A stretch of DNA of 64,000 bases from Pseudomonas brassicacearum (GCF_003732265.1 NZ_MOBK01000004.1:186001-250000), one strand, 5' to 3'; positions 52,110-62,937 are shown, numbered from the stretch's first letter. Notes: generated by a model not told the origin, from the sequence alone. Numbers and translations are program-made.

Positions 52110-54248
52110 CTAAGCCGGAATCGCTTTAGCCTTAGTCTCCCGATCCCAAACCCGATGCTGTCCGATCGCCGCAAAAAACGGCTTGATCAACTTCGCATCC
52201 GCCCCGACGATCAACCCCGCATCAACCTCCAGCTTCAACACGTCCAGCAACTGCTTCGCCTCGCCATGCAGGGCAATCGCCTTCAAGTGCTTGTACGCCT
52301 CCAGCAGGTAATGCAACGCCACGCCATCACCGCTCAACGCCTTGATCGACGCCGCGCCACCCGGCACAAACACCGCATCGAACGCCACGGAAGGCAAGCC
52401 TTCCATCGACGCATCCACGGGCAACATTTTGCCATCGGCGGTTTTCACCGGTGCCGAGGTCGGCCCCAGCAATTTGGCGTGCGCGCCTTCGGCCTGCAGC
52501 GCCTTTTTCATCGCATCAATCGCTGCACCATCGACACCGTTGGCCGCAAGAATCGCCACTTTTCGGGTTTTGATGTTGCCCGGCAGCAAATTGGCCTGAC
52601 TCAGAGCCGGCGAACGGTCAAGGGATGTTTTTGGCACCTCGACCGTCCCGGCTTTCGGCGCTGGCAAACCAAGGTTGGCGGCCACGCGTTTGGCCAGTTC
52701 CATATCGATGTTGGCGAGGATCTCGTTCACCTCGCGCGCCCGAATGCTCTCGCGTTCAACTTTGCCGAGTTCGAAGCTATACGCCGAGATGATGTGCTCC
52801 TGCTCGTGCTTGCTCATGCTGTGGAAGAACAGCCGCGCCTGGGAGAAGTGGTCGCTGAACGACTCGCTGCGCTGCCGGATCTTGTTGGCGTCGATGCGCT
52901 CCGGATAACTCTCGAAGCCACCGTCCTGCGAGGCGGGCGGCGTTTCTTTCGGCCAGCCGCCGTCAATGGAGTTCGGCTCGTACGCTGCGCGCCCCTTGTC
53001 GATGGTGGTGCGGTGCATCGCATCGCGCTGACCGTTATGGAACGGCGCCACCGGCCGGTTGATCGGGAGCTCATGAAAGTTCGGCCCGCCAAGTCGGCTG
53101 ATCTGCGTATCGGTGTAGGAAAACAGCCGACCTTGCAGCAACGGATCGTTGGAGAAATCGATCCCCGGTACGATATGGCCCGGGCAGAACGCGACCTGTT
53201 CGGTTTCGGCGAAAAAGTTGTCCGGGTTGCGGTTGAGCACCATTTTGCCCAGCGGCGTGATGGGGACGGTTTCTTCTGGAATCAGCTTGGTGGGATCGAG
53301 GATGTCGAAGTCGAAATCGTGCTCGTTTTCTTCTTCAATGACCTGCACGCCCAGTTCCCACTCGGGGTAGTCGCCCATCTCGATGGCTTCCCAAAGGTCG
53401 CGACGGTGGAAGTCGGTGTCTTTGCCGGCCAGCTTCTGCGCCTCATCCCACACCAGCGAACACGTGCCGGCAGTGGGGCGCCAGTGGAATTTGACGAAGC
53501 GCGATTTGCCTTCGGCGTTGATCAGCCGAAACGTGTGCACACCGAAGCCCTGCATGCTGCGCAGGCTTTTCGGGATCGCCCGGTCGGACATGGCCCAGAT
53601 CACCATGTGCGCCGATTCCGGCACCAAAGAGACGAAGTCCCAGAACGTGTCGTGAGCCGAACCGCCGGTAGGGATCTCGTTATGCGGCTCCGGTTTCACC
53701 GCGTGTACGAAGTCCGGAAACTTGATCGCGTCCTGAATGAAGAACACCGGCATGTTGTTGCCCACCAGGTCGAAGTTGCCTTCGTCGGTGAAGAACTTCA
53801 CGGCGAAACCTCGTACGTCCCGCACCGTATCGCCTGACCCGCGCGGGCCCTGAACCGTGGAAAAACGCGTAAACACTGGCGTCTTCTTGCCCGGATCCTG
53901 CAGGAAACCGGCCTTGGTCAGCACGGAATGGTTTTCGTACGTCTGGAAGTAACCATGCGCGCCGGTCCCGCGGGCATGGACAATGCGTTCCGGAATGCGC
54001 TCATGGTCAAAGTGCGTGATTTTCTCACGCATGATGAAGTCTTCCAGCAGCGAAGGCCCGCGGGCGCCCACTTTCAGGGTGTTCTGATTGTCCGAAACCT
54101 TCACGCCCTGGTTGGTGCGCAGGGCCTGTTCGGTGGCGTCGGAGCGAAATTTCTCCAGGCTGTCGAGCTTGGTATTGGTGTTGCCGCGGTCCAGGGTGTC
54201 GGTACCGGCCAATGCGCTTTTGCCGGGGGCAGGCTTCTTGTTACTCAT
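52110..54248 (-). CDS. katE: Large-subunit catalase HPII
   Basis: Heme catalase of 712 residues, clade 2. Core: catalytic His91 in [31 protein letters not shown], the distal Asn in [19 protein letters not shown], and the proximal heme Tyr in RLFSYTDTQ. The C-terminal 150 or so residues form the extra flavodoxin/DJ-1-like domain ([28 protein letters not shown]) found only in large catalases. In P. aeruginosa this position between the PA5502 homologue and metN lacks katE, so it is probably an insertion in this lineage. The 263-nt gap to metN must hold its promoter. Confidence 0.97.
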   Translation of the reverse strand: MSNKKPAPGKSALAGTDTLDRGNTNTKLDSLEKFRSDATEQALRTNQGVKVSDNQNTLKVGARGPSLLEDFIMREKITHFDHERIPERIVHARGTGAHGYFQTYENHSVLTKAGFLQDPGKKTPVFTRFSTVQGPRGSGDTVRDVRGFAVKFFTDEGNFDLVGNNMPVFFIQDAIKFPDFVHAVKPEPHNEIPTGGSAHDTFWDFVSLVPESAHMVIWAMSDRAIPKSLRSMQGFGVHTFRLINAEGKSRFVKFHWRPTAGTCSLVWDEAQKLAGKDTDFHRRDLWEAIEMGDYPEWELGVQVIEEENEHDFDFDILDPTKLIPEETVPITPLGKMVLNRNPDNFFAETEQVAFCPGHIVPGIDFSNDPLLQGRLFSYTDTQISRLGGPNFHELPINRPVAPFHNGQRDAMHRTTIDKGRAAYEPNSIDGGWPKETPPASQDGGFESYPERIDANKIRQRSESFSDHFSQARLFFHSMSKHEQEHIISAYSFELGKVERESIRAREVNEILANIDMELAKRVAANLGLPAPKAGTVEVPKTSLDRSPALSQANLLPGNIKTRKVAILAANGVDGAAIDAMKKALQAEGAHAKLLGPTSAPVKTADGKMLPVDASMEGLPSVAFDAVFVPGGAASIKALSGDGVALHYLLEAYKHLKAIALHGEAKQLLDVLKLEVDAGLIVGADAKLIKPFFAAIGQHRVWDRETKAKAIPA

Positions 54249-54511
54249 CGGTCTAAACTCCTCGTTGCGATTCCCGCCTTAGCCAGGATTCTTGTGCAGT
54301 CCCCAGGCACGGCACCGGGGGCGTTTTCGAGTTGCCTTATTAGTGACTGATGGGGTTTTTAGCCGTTCCTTTTTTATGACCTTTGATCGCGTTATTGCCA
54401 AATCGAAGGTTGAATGCGGAATAAATGCTAATAACCTCTATACGGACAGGCTAAAATGCGCGCCCGGCTAACCGCTGATCCTTTTCTAACGCGCCCCACA
54501 AGGTTCGCTAC

Positions 54512-55519
54512 GTGATCGAGTTTCAAAACGTCCATAAAACCTACCGCGTCGCCGGTAAGGATATTCCCGCCCTGCATCCGACCAGTCTGACGATTGAGAA
54601 CGGTCAGGTCTTCGGCCTGATCGGCCATTCCGGCGCGGGAAAAAGTACCCTGCTGCGTCTGATCAATCGCCTGGAGAACTCCAGCGGCGGCAAGATCTTC
54701 GTCGACGGCGAAGAAGTCACCGCGCTGGACGCCAACAGCCTGCGGCGCTTCCGTCAGCAAGTCGGGATGATCTTCCAGCACTTCAACCTGCTGGCGTCCA
54801 AGACCGTTGCCGACAACGTCGCGTTGCCACTGACCCTGGCCGGCGAGCTGTCGCGCAGCGAGATCGACCTGCGGGTTGCCGAGTTGCTGGCGCGGGTGGG
54901 TTTGTCCGATCACGCCAGGAAGTACCCGGCGCAGTTGTCCGGTGGCCAGAAGCAGCGCGTCGGCATTGCCCGCGCCCTGGCGACCAAGCCGAAAATCCTG
55001 CTGTGCGATGAAGCCACCAGCGCCCTCGACCCGCAGACCACCGCGTCGGTCCTGCAATTGCTGGCCGAGATCAACCGCGAGCTGAAACTGACCATCGTCC
55101 TGATCACCCACGAGATGGACGTGATCCGCCGTGTGTGCGATCAGGTCGCGGTGATGGACGCCGGTGTGATCGTCGAGCAAGGTTCGGTGGCCGAGGTGTT
55201 CCTGCATCCCAAGCACCCGACCACCAAGCGCTTCGTGCAGGAAGACGAGCAGATCGACGAAAGCGAGCAGCGCGATGACTTCGCTCACGTGCCGGGCCGC
55301 ATCGTGCGTCTGACCTTCCAGGGCGAAGCGACCTACGCGCCGTTGCTCGGTACCGTCGCCCGGGAAACCGGTGTGGACTACAGCATCCTGGCCGGCCGTA
55401 TCGACCGCATCAAAGACGTCCCTTACGGGCAACTCACTTTGGCCGTCACCGGTGGCGACATGGACGCGGCATTTGCCCGTTTCACCGCGGCTGACGTCCA
55501 CATGGAGGTGCTGCGCTAA
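54512..55519 (+). CDS. metN: Methionine ABC transporter ATPase MetN
   Basis: 335-residue ATPase of the MetNIQ methionine importer. Walker [10 protein letters not shown] (38-46), [15 protein letters not shown], Walker [24 protein letters not shown], and a C-terminal NIL (ACT-like) domain (about 255-335) that senses methionine and inhibits transport. The start codon is GTG. metI begins on the last base of its stop codon. Confidence 0.95.
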   Translation: MIEFQNVHKTYRVAGKDIPALHPTSLTIENGQVFGLIGHSGAGKSTLLRLINRLENSSGGKIFVDGEEVTALDANSLRRFRQQVGMIFQHFNLLASKTVADNVALPLTLAGELSRSEIDLRVAELLARVGLSDHARKYPAQLSGGQKQRVGIARALATKPKILLCDEATSALDPQTTASVLQLLAEINRELKLTIVLITHEMDVIRRVCDQVAVMDAGVIVEQGSVAEVFLHPKHPTTKRFVQEDEQIDESEQRDDFAHVPGRIVRLTFQGEATYAPLLGTVARETGVDYSILAGRIDRIKDVPYGQLTLAVTGGDMDAAFARFTAADVHMEVLR

Positions 55520-56193
55520 TGGAAGCCCTGACTGCTTTCTTTTCCAATATCGACTGGTTCGAAATCTGGCTGGCCACCGGCGACACGCTGCTGATGCTCG
55601 GCGGTTCGTTGTTGTTCACCGTGTTGCTCGGCTTGCCGCTGGGTGTGCTGCTGTTCCTGTGCAGCCCGCGTCAGTTGCTGGAAGCCAAAGGCGTCTACGC
55701 GATGCTGTCGCTGGTGGTGAACATCCTGCGTTCGCTGCCCTTCATCATCCTGTTGATCGTGATGATTCCGTTCACGGTGCTGATCACCGGTACGTCGCTG
55801 GGTGTCGCCGGTGCGATCCCGCCGCTGGTGGTGGGCGCTACGCCGTTCTTCGCACGACTGGTGGAAACCGCGTTGCGTGAAGTGGATCGCGGCATCATCG
55901 AAGCCACCCAGGCCATGGGCGCGACGACGCGTCAGATCATCACCAATGCCTTGTTGCCAGAAGCCCGCCCGGGCATCTTCGCGGCGATTACGGTGACGGC
56001 GATTACACTGGTGTCCTACACGGCCATGGCCGGTGTGGTCGGCGCCGGTGGTCTGGGTGACCTGGCGATCCGTTTCGGCTACCAGCGTTTCCAGACCGAT
56101 GTCATGGTGGTAACGGTGGTGTTGCTGCTGGTGCTGGTCCAGGTGCTGCAAACCGTTGGCGACAAATTGGTTGTGCATTTTTCCAGAAAATAA
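55519..56193 (+). CDS. metI: Methionine ABC transporter permease MetI
   Basis: 224-residue permease with five helices and the EAA coupling loop EATQAMGATTRQIITNALLPEA. Opens LTAFFSNIDWFEIWLATGDT. Overlaps metN by one base (TAATG). metQ follows after 77 nt. Confidence 0.95.
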   Translation: MEALTAFFSNIDWFEIWLATGDTLLMLGGSLLFTVLLGLPLGVLLFLCSPRQLLEAKGVYAMLSLVVNILRSLPFIILLIVMIPFTVLITGTSLGVAGAIPPLVVGATPFFARLVETALREVDRGIIEATQAMGATTRQIITNALLPEARPGIFAAITVTAITLVSYTAMAGVVGAGGLGDLAIRFGYQRFQTDVMVVTVVLLLVLVQVLQTVGDKLVVHFSRK

Positions 56194-56270
56194 ACAGTTC
56201 ACGTAAATAAGTCATGAGCCGGCCATTCGCTGGCAGGCGCCAAACGGGCGCCTCATATGGAGTTAGCTGA

Positions 56271-57041
56271 ATGAAGAAACTACTCGTCGCGTTCGCTGCC
56301 GTTGCAGCCTTTTCCGCCCATGCCGACACCCTGACCGTCGCGGCGACCCCGGTCCCGCACGCAGAAATCCTCGAATTCGTGAAACCGGCCCTGGCCAAGG
56401 AAGGCGTGGACCTGAAGGTCAAAGTCTTCACCGACTACATTCAGCCGAACGTGCAGGTGGCGGAAAAACGTCTGGACGCCAACTTCTTCCAGCACCAGCC
56501 CTACCTCGATGAGTTCAACAAGGCCAAGGGCACCAACCTGGTCGCCGTTGCCGGTGTGCACATTGAGCCGCTGGGCGCTTACTCCAGCAAGTACAAGGCA
56601 CTGACCGAATTGCCGGGCGGCGCCAACGTGGTGATTCCGAACGACGCCACCAACGGCGGCCGTGCGCTGTTGCTGCTGGCGAAGGCTGGCCTGATCAAGT
56701 TGAAGGATTCGAACAACATCCTGTCGACCGTGAAGGACATCACCGAGAACTCCAAGGACCTGAAATTCCGTGAACTGGAAGCCGCGACCATCCCGCGCGT
56801 GCTGACTCAGGTCGACCTGGCGCTGATCAACACCAACTACGCGCTGGAAGCCAAGCTCGATCCGTCCAAGGACGCACTGGTCATCGAAGGCAGCGACTCG
56901 CCATACGTGAACATCCTGGTGGCCCGTCCGGACGACAAGGACAGCGAGGCGATGAAGAAACTGGTTGCTGCGCTGCACAGCCCGGAGGTCAAAGCGTTCA
57001 TTCTTGAGAAGTACAAAGGCGCGGTATTGCCTGCGTTCTGA
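56271..57041 (+). CDS. metQ: Methionine-binding protein MetQ, non-lipoprotein
   Basis: 256-residue NlpA-family binding protein: VAATPVPHAEILEFVKP, YIQPNVQVAEKRLDANFFQH, VVIPNDATNGGRALLLL and DLALINTNYA match the family. The signal peptide (LLVAFAAVAAFSAHA) ends with AHA and has no lipobox Cys, so this is a soluble periplasmic protein, unlike E. coli MetQ. GGAG-type ribosome site before the ATG. A strong terminator closes the operon. Confidence 0.94.
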   Translation: MKKLLVAFAAVAAFSAHADTLTVAATPVPHAEILEFVKPALAKEGVDLKVKVFTDYIQPNVQVAEKRLDANFFQHQPYLDEFNKAKGTNLVAVAGVHIEPLGAYSSKYKALTELPGGANVVIPNDATNGGRALLLLAKAGLIKLKDSNNILSTVKDITENSKDLKFRELEAATIPRVLTQVDLALINTNYALEAKLDPSKDALVIEGSDSPYVNILVARPDDKDSEAMKKLVAALHSPEVKAFILEKYKGAVLPAF

Positions 57042-57100
57042 AATTGAAGGGGACGCGGAGCATCCCTGGCTGCATTACCACGCAGAGCGTGGGAACGATC

Positions 57101-57127
57101 GGGGCGCATTCATTGCGCCCCTTTTTT
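57101..57127 (+). terminator. Rho-independent terminator of metNIQ
   Basis: Perfect 8-bp stem GGGGCGCA / TGCGCCCC, 5-nt loop, then six T. Confidence 0.92.
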
Positions 57128-57146
57128 ATGCCTGAAACACCGTACA

Positions 57147-57238
57147 TGTGGGAGCGGGCTTGCTCGCGAATGCGGTGTGTCAGTCAAAATATTTGCTGAC
57201 TGATCCACCGCATTCGCGAGCAAGCCCGCTCCCACATT
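57147..57238. repeat. REP/BIME element, GAGCGGGCTTGCTCGCGAA family
   Basis: Inverted pair GTGGGAGCGGGCTTGCTCGC and GCGAGCAAGCCCGCTCCCAC between the convergent metQ and sco genes. Confidence 0.92.
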
Positions 57239-57256
57239 GGGTCTGTGTTGTCCGAA

Positions 57257-57892
57257 CTATTTGCGGTTAAGCATCACCGGCAACTGCGCCACTAGCTTTG
57301 CGTTGTTCAACGGCGCCCGAATAAACCCGCGCTGCGTGCCGTCCGGCCCGATCACCGCCAGGTTGCCGCTGTGATCCACCGTGTAATTAGGCTTGCTGGT
57401 GTCCGCCGGAATAAACGGAATGCTCACCGCGTTGGCCAGTTTCTGAATGTCATCCACCGATGAGGCGGTCAGGCCTTTGAACTGCGGATCGAAGTAGCCC
57501 AGGTACTGCTTGAGCTGAGCCGGGGTATCACGGTTAGGGTCAACGCTGACCAGGATGACCTGCAACTTGGCCGCCGCTTCCGGTGGCAACTCGCTCTTGA
57601 TCTGACGCAGCTGGGCGAGGGTGGTCGGGCAGATGTCCGGGCAGAAGGTGTAGCCGAAGAACAGCAGGCTCCACTTGTCTTTCAGCTGATTGACCGTCAC
57701 CGGGTTGCCGTCCTGATCGGTCATCTTCACGTCCGGCAGGTTGCGGCTTTGCGGCAGCAAGATGATGCCCGCATCGATCAGCGCCGTCGGGTCGCCCTGG
57801 CCTTTGCCGGACAGCACTTTATTGATGGTCAGGCCCAGGACCAGTGCGATCAGGGCGACGAGAATGAAGACGGTTTTCTGGGTTCGAGTCAT
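57257..57892 (-). CDS. Sco1/SenC copper chaperone
   Basis: A 211-residue inner-membrane-anchored thioredoxin-fold protein that delivers copper to the CuA site of cytochrome oxidase. An N-terminal helix ([13 protein letters not shown]) is followed by copper ligands CPDIC (Cys84, Cys88) and His174 in YTVDHSG; all are present. Last gene of the oxidase assembly cluster; its ATG overlaps the cyoE stop by 4 nt. Confidence 0.95.
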   Translation of the reverse strand: MTRTQKTVFILVALIALVLGLTINKVLSGKGQGDPTALIDAGIILLPQSRNLPDVKMTDQDGNPVTVNQLKDKWSLLFFGYTFCPDICPTTLAQLRQIKSELPPEAAAKLQVILVSVDPNRDTPAQLKQYLGYFDPQFKGLTASSVDDIQKLANAVSIPFIPADTSKPNYTVDHSGNLAVIGPDGTQRGFIRAPLNNAKLVAQLPVMLNRK

Positions 57893-58788
57893 AGGTTCAA
57901 CAGTAAGTAGTGGTCTACGAGCAGCGCGATAAACAGCAGGAACAAGTAATAAATAGAGTACTTGAACGTGTTGATCGCCGCGTGCGGCCGAGTGCCACGG
58001 TACAGCACCACGGCCCATTGCAGAAACCTTGCGCCCAGCCCCAGCGCGCAAATCAGGTAGAGCATGCCGCTCATGTGGATCACGTAGGGCATCAGGCTGA
58101 CGGCCAGCAACGCGAAGGTATAAAGCAGGATGTGAACCTTGGTGTAGTGCTCGCCATGGGTGACCGGCAGCATCGGAATGTCGGCCTTGGCGTATTCCTC
58201 TTTGCGGTGGATCGCCAGGGCCCAAAAGTGTGGCGGGGTCCAGGCGAAGATGATCAGCACCAGCAGCAGGGGTTCGGCACTGACGTGACCGGTGGCGGCG
58301 GTCCAGCCGAGCAGTGGCGGGGCAGCACCGGCCAGGCCGCCGATGACGATGTTCTGCGGCGTCGCGCGTTTCAGAAAGCCGGTATAGACCACCGCATAAC
58401 CGAGCAACGAAGCCAGGGTCAGCCACGCCGTCAGCGCATTGGTGAACGCGAGCAGCACGGCTTGGCCCAGCACGGCCAATACCAGGGCAAACGTCAGCGC
58501 CGCCGCCGGTGACACCCGGCCTTCGGCCAACGGACGTTTGTGCGTGCGGGCCATCACCGCGTCGATGCGCCGGTCCACCACATGGTTGACCGCTGCCGCA
58601 CCGCCGGCACACAGGGCGATCCCCAGGTTGCCAAACACCAGCACCGTCCATGGCACCCCGGCGCGGGTCGCGAGGAACATGCCGACCAGCGAGGTGATGA
58701 GCATCAGCACTACCACTTTCGGCTTGGTCAGCTCCAGATAGTCGCGCCAGATTGCCTGACTGTGACGTTCGCCGATCAGAGTCGCCAT
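57889..58788 (-). CDS. cyoE: Protoheme IX farnesyltransferase (heme O synthase)
   Basis: Integral membrane prenyltransferase (299 residues) that converts heme B to heme O. Signature [20 protein letters not shown] contains the first Asp-rich, prenyl-diphosphate-binding motif (NxxxDxxxD); many helices follow. Here the product goes to heme A synthase next door. Overlaps ctaA at its start by 13 nt and sco at its end. Confidence 0.96.
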   Translation of the reverse strand: MATLIGERHSQAIWRDYLELTKPKVVVLMLITSLVGMFLATRAGVPWTVLVFGNLGIALCAGGAAAVNHVVDRRIDAVMARTHKRPLAEGRVSPAAALTFALVLAVLGQAVLLAFTNALTAWLTLASLLGYAVVYTGFLKRATPQNIVIGGLAGAAPPLLGWTAATGHVSAEPLLLVLIIFAWTPPHFWALAIHRKEEYAKADIPMLPVTHGEHYTKVHILLYTFALLAVSLMPYVIHMSGMLYLICALGLGARFLQWAVVLYRGTRPHAAINTFKYSIYYLFLLFIALLVDHYLLLNL

Positions 58789-59855
58789 GGCATCTCTCCT
58801 TTTATTGTTATGGGCCCGGCCGAGTGTTTACGCGGGCTGAACCGCCAGCGCGCAGGGGATTGCTGCTTGACCCGAACCAGACTGGTTCGCGCGTGATAAT
58901 TGACCAGCACCATCGTCAGCAACAGGGCTGCGCCGCCGGCGGTGTGGGCGACGGCCACCGGCAGCGGCAGATGGAACAGCACGTTGCTGATACCGAGGGT
59001 GATTTGTGTGGCGAGGGCGATCAGCACCAGCCCCGCGAGGCGTGTCATGCCGACGACCTTCAGCTGCCAGGCGAGCCCGAGCAGCACGAGCGTGACCAGC
59101 AGCGCGCCGATACGGTGCGTCAGATGAATCGCCGTGCGTGCGTCGCTGTCCAGTTGTCCGCCGAGGTAGTTCGGGCCGATATGCTGGGTCAGGTGGAAGC
59201 CGTTGGCGAAATCGGCCGGTGGAATCCACTGCCCATGGCAGGTCGGGAAATCGATGCAGGCCACGGCGGCATAGTTGGAACTGACCCAGCCGCCGAGGGC
59301 GATTTGCAGGATCACCAGCAGCAACCCGGCCGTTGCCCAGTACTGCAAACGCCGTGGCACGGTCAGCGCCGGCAATACGCCGGACAACCTCAAGGTCAGT
59401 AGAAACAGCAGACTCAGCGTGGCAAAGCCACCGAGCAAATGCCCGGTCACCACCTGCGGCCAGAGCTTGAGCGTCACCGTCCACATGCCGAACGCGGCTT
59501 GGGCGAACACCACGGCGAGCAGGAACAGCGGCAACTTCACCGGTTGCCCCGGATGACGACGATGCACCCAGGCGCGACCGGCCAAGACTGCGATCAGCAT
59601 TCCCAGCGTGCCGGCAAAGTAACGGTGGATCATCTCGTTCCAGCCCTTGTGGGCCACCACCGGCGTATCGGGAAAATGCAGCTCGGCATGGGCCAGTTGG
59701 GCTTCGCTTTTCGGCACGCTGATGAAGCCGTAGCAACCCGGCCAGTCCGGGCAGCCGAGGCCGGCGTGGGTCAGGCGGGTGTAGGCGCCGAGCAGCACCA
59801 CAATCAGTGCCAGCAAGGTGGCAAACAGCGCGAGGCGAAATCCAGGTTTGGCCAT
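58776..59855 (-). CDS. ctaA: Heme A synthase (CtaA/Cox15)
   Basis: 359-residue membrane protein with eight helices that oxidises heme O to heme A. Conserved: [29 protein letters not shown] (heme His), [22 protein letters not shown] and a C-terminal heme His pair in helices 6-8 ([22 protein letters not shown]). Couples to the downstream heme O synthase gene. Confidence 0.95.
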   Translation of the reverse strand: MAKPGFRLALFATLLALIVVLLGAYTRLTHAGLGCPDWPGCYGFISVPKSEAQLAHAELHFPDTPVVAHKGWNEMIHRYFAGTLGMLIAVLAGRAWVHRRHPGQPVKLPLFLLAVVFAQAAFGMWTVTLKLWPQVVTGHLLGGFATLSLLFLLTLRLSGVLPALTVPRRLQYWATAGLLLVILQIALGGWVSSNYAAVACIDFPTCHGQWIPPADFANGFHLTQHIGPNYLGGQLDSDARTAIHLTHRIGALLVTLVLLGLAWQLKVVGMTRLAGLVLIALATQITLGISNVLFHLPLPVAVAHTAGGAALLLTMVLVNYHARTSLVRVKQQSPARWRFSPRKHSAGPITIKGEMPWRL

Positions 59856-59865
59856 GACGATGCCC

Positions 59866-60474
59866 TTATCCGATGTTCGACAGTTTCAGCAGATGACGCA
59901 GGTCGTTGAGCAGGTCCTTGCCCTTCACCGTCGGGTCATAGCGCAGCACCAGATTGCCGTGCGGGTCGATGATCCACAGCTGAGGTGCGGTTTTGTCGCC
60001 AGCCCCGGCTTTTTTATTGAAAGCGCTGAAGGTAGTCAGGTCCATGGGGTAACGTTGCAGTTGCGGGTATTCGCGGGTCAGCTTGGCGTCGTAATCCGCC
60101 GTCAGCGGTTGTGCGGCCGCCAGTGCATGGCTGGCGCGGGAGGCATCACGGCCGAGACCGATCTGGATCTGCCGCGCCAGGTACACCAGTTGTTGGCAAT
60201 CCACCGAGCAATCCTTCGGCGCGGTCACCAGCATCTGCCAGCGATCCTCCTGGGCCTGCACGCCGAGGTCGGCGCGGGTCTGGCCGTTGCCGATCAGTTC
60301 GCCGTGATAGCTGCGACCCTCCGGCACCCAGAACTGCAGTTTGTACATGCCGGTGGCGAGGATCATCGGACCGATGACCCCGAGCAGAATCAGCAGCAAC
60401 TGCAAGCGCCCCTTGCGTCGACTCGCCGGCGTTTTCGCCTCAGACATGCTGGGTGGATTCATGGCCGCTCCCAT
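59866..60474 (-). CDS. Sco-like thioredoxin-fold membrane protein of the oxidase cluster
   Basis: A 202-residue protein with one N-terminal helix (LQLLLILLGVIGPMILATGM, about 24-43) and a periplasmic domain containing CSVDC (Cys89, Cys93), a CxxxC pair like the copper site of Sco proteins, but no obvious matching His. Ends with LWIIDPHGNLVLRYDP. Matches the position of PA0111. The ATG at 60474 is chosen because AAAGGAG lies 7 nt before it; this puts the start 35 nt inside the SURF1 gene. A copper or thiol role in oxidase assembly is inferred. Confidence 0.8.
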   Translation of the reverse strand: MGAAMNPPSMSEAKTPASRRKGRLQLLLILLGVIGPMILATGMYKLQFWVPEGRSYHGELIGNGQTRADLGVQAQEDRWQMLVTAPKDCSVDCQQLVYLARQIQIGLGRDASRASHALAAAQPLTADYDAKLTREYPQLQRYPMDLTTFSAFNKKAGAGDKTAPQLWIIDPHGNLVLRYDPTVKGKDLLNDLRHLLKLSNIG

Positions 60475-61180
60475 GGTGTTTCTCCTTTGCGTTGTGCCAG
60501 CCGAGATAGAGATAGAGGCCAAACAGGGCAAGCGACATGGCGAACCACTGCACGGCATAAGCGATGTGTTTTTCCGGACCCATGGCGACGACAGACCAAT
60601 CGGCCTGATACGTCGCGGGACCCGTTTCTGCGCGTAATTCGTAGGCAAACCCTTCACGTCCCAGCGCCGTCCAGAGCTTCGACGGCTCGACGGCGGTGAC
60701 CAGCTCAGGCCAGGCGGTGGCGCTCGGATCGGCGTGCAGCTGGAAGGTCGCGCCGGGAGATACGTAGACCCAGGCGTCCAGGCTCAAGGCCTCTTTGGGT
60801 GTGGCAAACTGCGGCGGAGTGCGCCGGTCCGGCCAGGGCAGCCAGCCGCGATTGACCAGCAACCAGAGTCCGGTCGTCTGGTCCTGAAACGGTTGCAGCA
60901 GCTCGACGCCGACCTTGCCGTCGCGCTGGCGGTTATCCAGCAACAGGCTGTGCGCGGCGTCGAACTGGCCATGCAGGCGAACGCGGCGGAAGGCCGGATC
61001 CTCGGTGTGTTGCAGTTCGGTGCTGGCCATCGGCTCGGCGGCGCGGCGCTCGGCATAGCTTTGCAACAGCGCGCTTTTCTCCGCGGCCCGGCTCAGTTGC
61101 CAGAACCCGAGCGACACCAGCAGCGGCAGCAACAGGGCCACCACCAGTGTCGGCACGATGCCCGGCCGGAAGCGCTTCAT
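60440..61180 (-). CDS. SURF1-family cytochrome oxidase assembly protein
   Basis: A 246-residue protein with two membrane helices at the ends (VPTLVVALLLPLLVSLGFWQL and AYAVQWFAMSLALFGLYLYL) and the SURF1 pattern FWQLSRAAEK, LLVNRGWLPW, and HIAYAVQWF. Helps insert heme A into subunit I. The ATG at 61180 puts the first helix at the start. Divergent from the twin-TM gene at 61251. Confidence 0.92.
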   Translation of the reverse strand: MKRFRPGIVPTLVVALLLPLLVSLGFWQLSRAAEKSALLQSYAERRAAEPMASTELQHTEDPAFRRVRLHGQFDAAHSLLLDNRQRDGKVGVELLQPFQDQTTGLWLLVNRGWLPWPDRRTPPQFATPKEALSLDAWVYVSPGATFQLHADPSATAWPELVTAVEPSKLWTALGREGFAYELRAETGPATYQADWSVVAMGPEKHIAYAVQWFAMSLALFGLYLYLGWHNAKEKHHGSGHESTQHV

Positions 61181-61250
61181 GGCGTGGCCAAAAAGTCGTG
61201 AGTCGCGATAGCTATACTCAAGTGCATCGCCTTTCCCCCGGAGTCTCACC

Positions 61251-61454
61251 ATGCTCAAAGCAGCCATCGTCCTGATGCTGATTGCCACGGTTGTCAGCCT
61301 GTTCAGCGGCCTGTTTTTTCTGGTCAAGGACGACAGCAGCTCAAACCGCCTCGTCATTGCCTTGAGTGTTCGTGTTGCCCTGGCCGCCACCACCGTCGGC
61401 TTGATCGCCTGGGGTTTCTACAGCGGCCAGTTGGTCTCTACGGCGCCTTGGTAA
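61251..61454 (+). CDS. DUF2909 twin-transmembrane protein
   Basis: A 67-residue protein with two helices (AAIVLMLIATVVSLFSGLFF and LSVRVALAATTVGLIAWGFY) joined by a short polar turn with Asp, Lys and Ser. Matches the twin-TM/DUF2909 family found in oxidase clusters. It is the only gene of this cluster on the plus strand: divergent from SURF1 (70-nt gap) and convergent with coxC (4-nt gap). Confidence 0.88.
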   Translation: MLKAAIVLMLIATVVSLFSGLFFLVKDDSSSNRLVIALSVRVALAATTVGLIAWGFYSGQLVSTAPW

Positions 61455-61458
61455 TGGC

Positions 61459-62346
61459 TCAGAGCACATAGACGAAAACGAACAACCCGATCCACACCAC
61501 GTCCACGAAGTGCCAATACCAGCTCGCCGCCTCGAAACCGAACTGGTGTTCGTTATCGAAGTGCCCGCGCATGATCCGCATCAGCATCACGAACAGGATG
61601 ATCGTGCCGATGGTTACGTGGGCGCCGTGGAAACCGGTGAGCATGAAGAACGTCGCACCGTAGATGCCCGAACCCAGGGTCAGGCCCAGTTCGTGGTAGG
61701 CATGCATGTACTCTTCAGCCTGGAAACCGAGGAATGCGCAGCCCAGCAATACGGTGATCGCCAGCCAGATTTTCAACGCGCCGCGATGGCCCTTTTTCAA
61801 GGCGTGGTGGGCGATGGTCACCGTGACGCTGGAGCTCACCAGCAAAATGGTGTTGAGCAGCGGCAGGCCCCACGGGCTGATGACTTCCTTGGGCGGCGGA
61901 AAGAGTTTCGGGTCCGGGGTGTGCAGCAGCGGCCAGGTGAACTGGAAGTTCGGCCACAGCATGTGGGCGATGCCTTTCGGGCCTTCGCCGCCGAGTGCGG
62001 GCCCCGAGATGTGCCGTACATAAAACAGCGCACCGAAGAAGGCGATGAAGAACATCACTTCCGAGAAGATGAACCAGCTCATGCCCCAGCGGAAGGAACG
62101 GTCCATCTGTGCGCTGTATAAGCCTGCGCGACCTTCCTTGATCACCGTGCCGAACCAGCCGAACAGCATGTACGCCAGCAACAGGCCGCCGACGAAAAAG
62201 ATCAGCGGGCCGTGGGATTCCGGGCGTGCGGCTTTCAGATCATTGAACCAGGTGGCCAGGCCGAACACGGTGGTGAGCATGCCGAACGTGGCGATGATCG
62301 GCCATTTGCTCTGGGCCGGTACGTAATAGTGTTCATGAGTTGCCAT
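61459..62346 (-). CDS. coxC: Cytochrome c oxidase subunit III
   Basis: 295-residue inner-membrane subunit with seven helices. Family marks: WFGTVIKEGRAGLY, RWGMSWFIFSEVMFFIAFFG, LTGFHGAHVTIGTIIL and the C-terminal SWYWHFVDVVWIGLFVFVYV (shown within limits). Part of the aa3 oxidase with coxA on the same strand. Confidence 0.97.
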   Translation of the reverse strand: MATHEHYYVPAQSKWPIIATFGMLTTVFGLATWFNDLKAARPESHGPLIFFVGGLLLAYMLFGWFGTVIKEGRAGLYSAQMDRSFRWGMSWFIFSEVMFFIAFFGALFYVRHISGPALGGEGPKGIAHMLWPNFQFTWPLLHTPDPKLFPPPKEVISPWGLPLLNTILLVSSSVTVTIAHHALKKGHRGALKIWLAITVLLGCAFLGFQAEEYMHAYHELGLTLGSGIYGATFFMLTGFHGAHVTIGTIILFVMLMRIMRGHFDNEHQFGFEAASWYWHFVDVVWIGLFVFVYVL

Positions 62347-62379
62347 TTATTGTTCTCCTTATCGGGCACGCATTGGCGC

Positions 62380-62937
62380 CTAGCCACCGGTACTGGCGGC
62401 AACCGCCACGGGTGGATGGCGTGCGGTGATATCGAACAGCGTGTAAGACAGCGTCAGGTGCTTCACATCCGTGGGCATGTCACGGTCAACGATGAAACGT
62501 ACCGGCATCTCGATCCGTTGACCGGGCTGCAGCACTTGCTGGGTAAAACAAAAACATTCGGTCTTGTGGAAGTACGCCGCCGCGGTGCTGGGCGCGATGC
62601 TCGGCACGGCCTGGGCGCTCATCGGCTTGTCGGTCGGGTTGTGCGCGATGAAAATCATCTCGTTCACCGCTCCCGGATGGGCCGTCAGCTCTTCACTCTT
62701 TGGATAGAAATCCCAGGGCATGTCAGCGGTGTTGGTCGACAGGAACTGCACGCGCACTTGCCGCGACGTGTCGACCGTTTGCTCGCCCTCGTACTGCCCG
62801 GCAGTCTTGCCGTTAATGCCGAACGCCTTGCACATCACGTCGTAGATCGGCACCAGGGCAAACCCGAAGACAAACATCGCCACCACCACCAGCAACAGGC
62901 GGGTGACCAGTTTTTTCATCGAAATCGAGTCAGCCAT
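62380..62937 (-). CDS. ctaG: Cytochrome c oxidase assembly protein CtaG/Cox11
   Basis: 185-residue copper chaperone for the CuB site. One N-terminal helix (LVTRLLLVVVAMFVFGFALV) and a periplasmic domain with the CFCF copper motif (KTECFCFTQQ) and a further conserved Cys in YDVMCKAFG. GGAGG stands 9 nt before the ATG at 62937. Between coxA and coxC, as usual. Confidence 0.95.
   Translation of the reverse strand: MADSISMKKLVTRLLLVVVAMFVFGFALVPIYDVMCKAFGINGKTAGQYEGEQTVDTSRQVRVQFLSTNTADMPWDFYPKSEELTAHPGAVNEMIFIAHNPTDKPMSAQAVPSIAPSTAAAYFHKTECFCFTQQVLQPGQRIEMPVRFIVDRDMPTDVKHLTLSYTLFDITARHPPVAVAASTGG

Noticed and set aside
57893..58651. N-terminal extension of the sco frame
   Set aside because: Overlaps cyoE in another frame; the real Sco start with membrane helix is at 57892.
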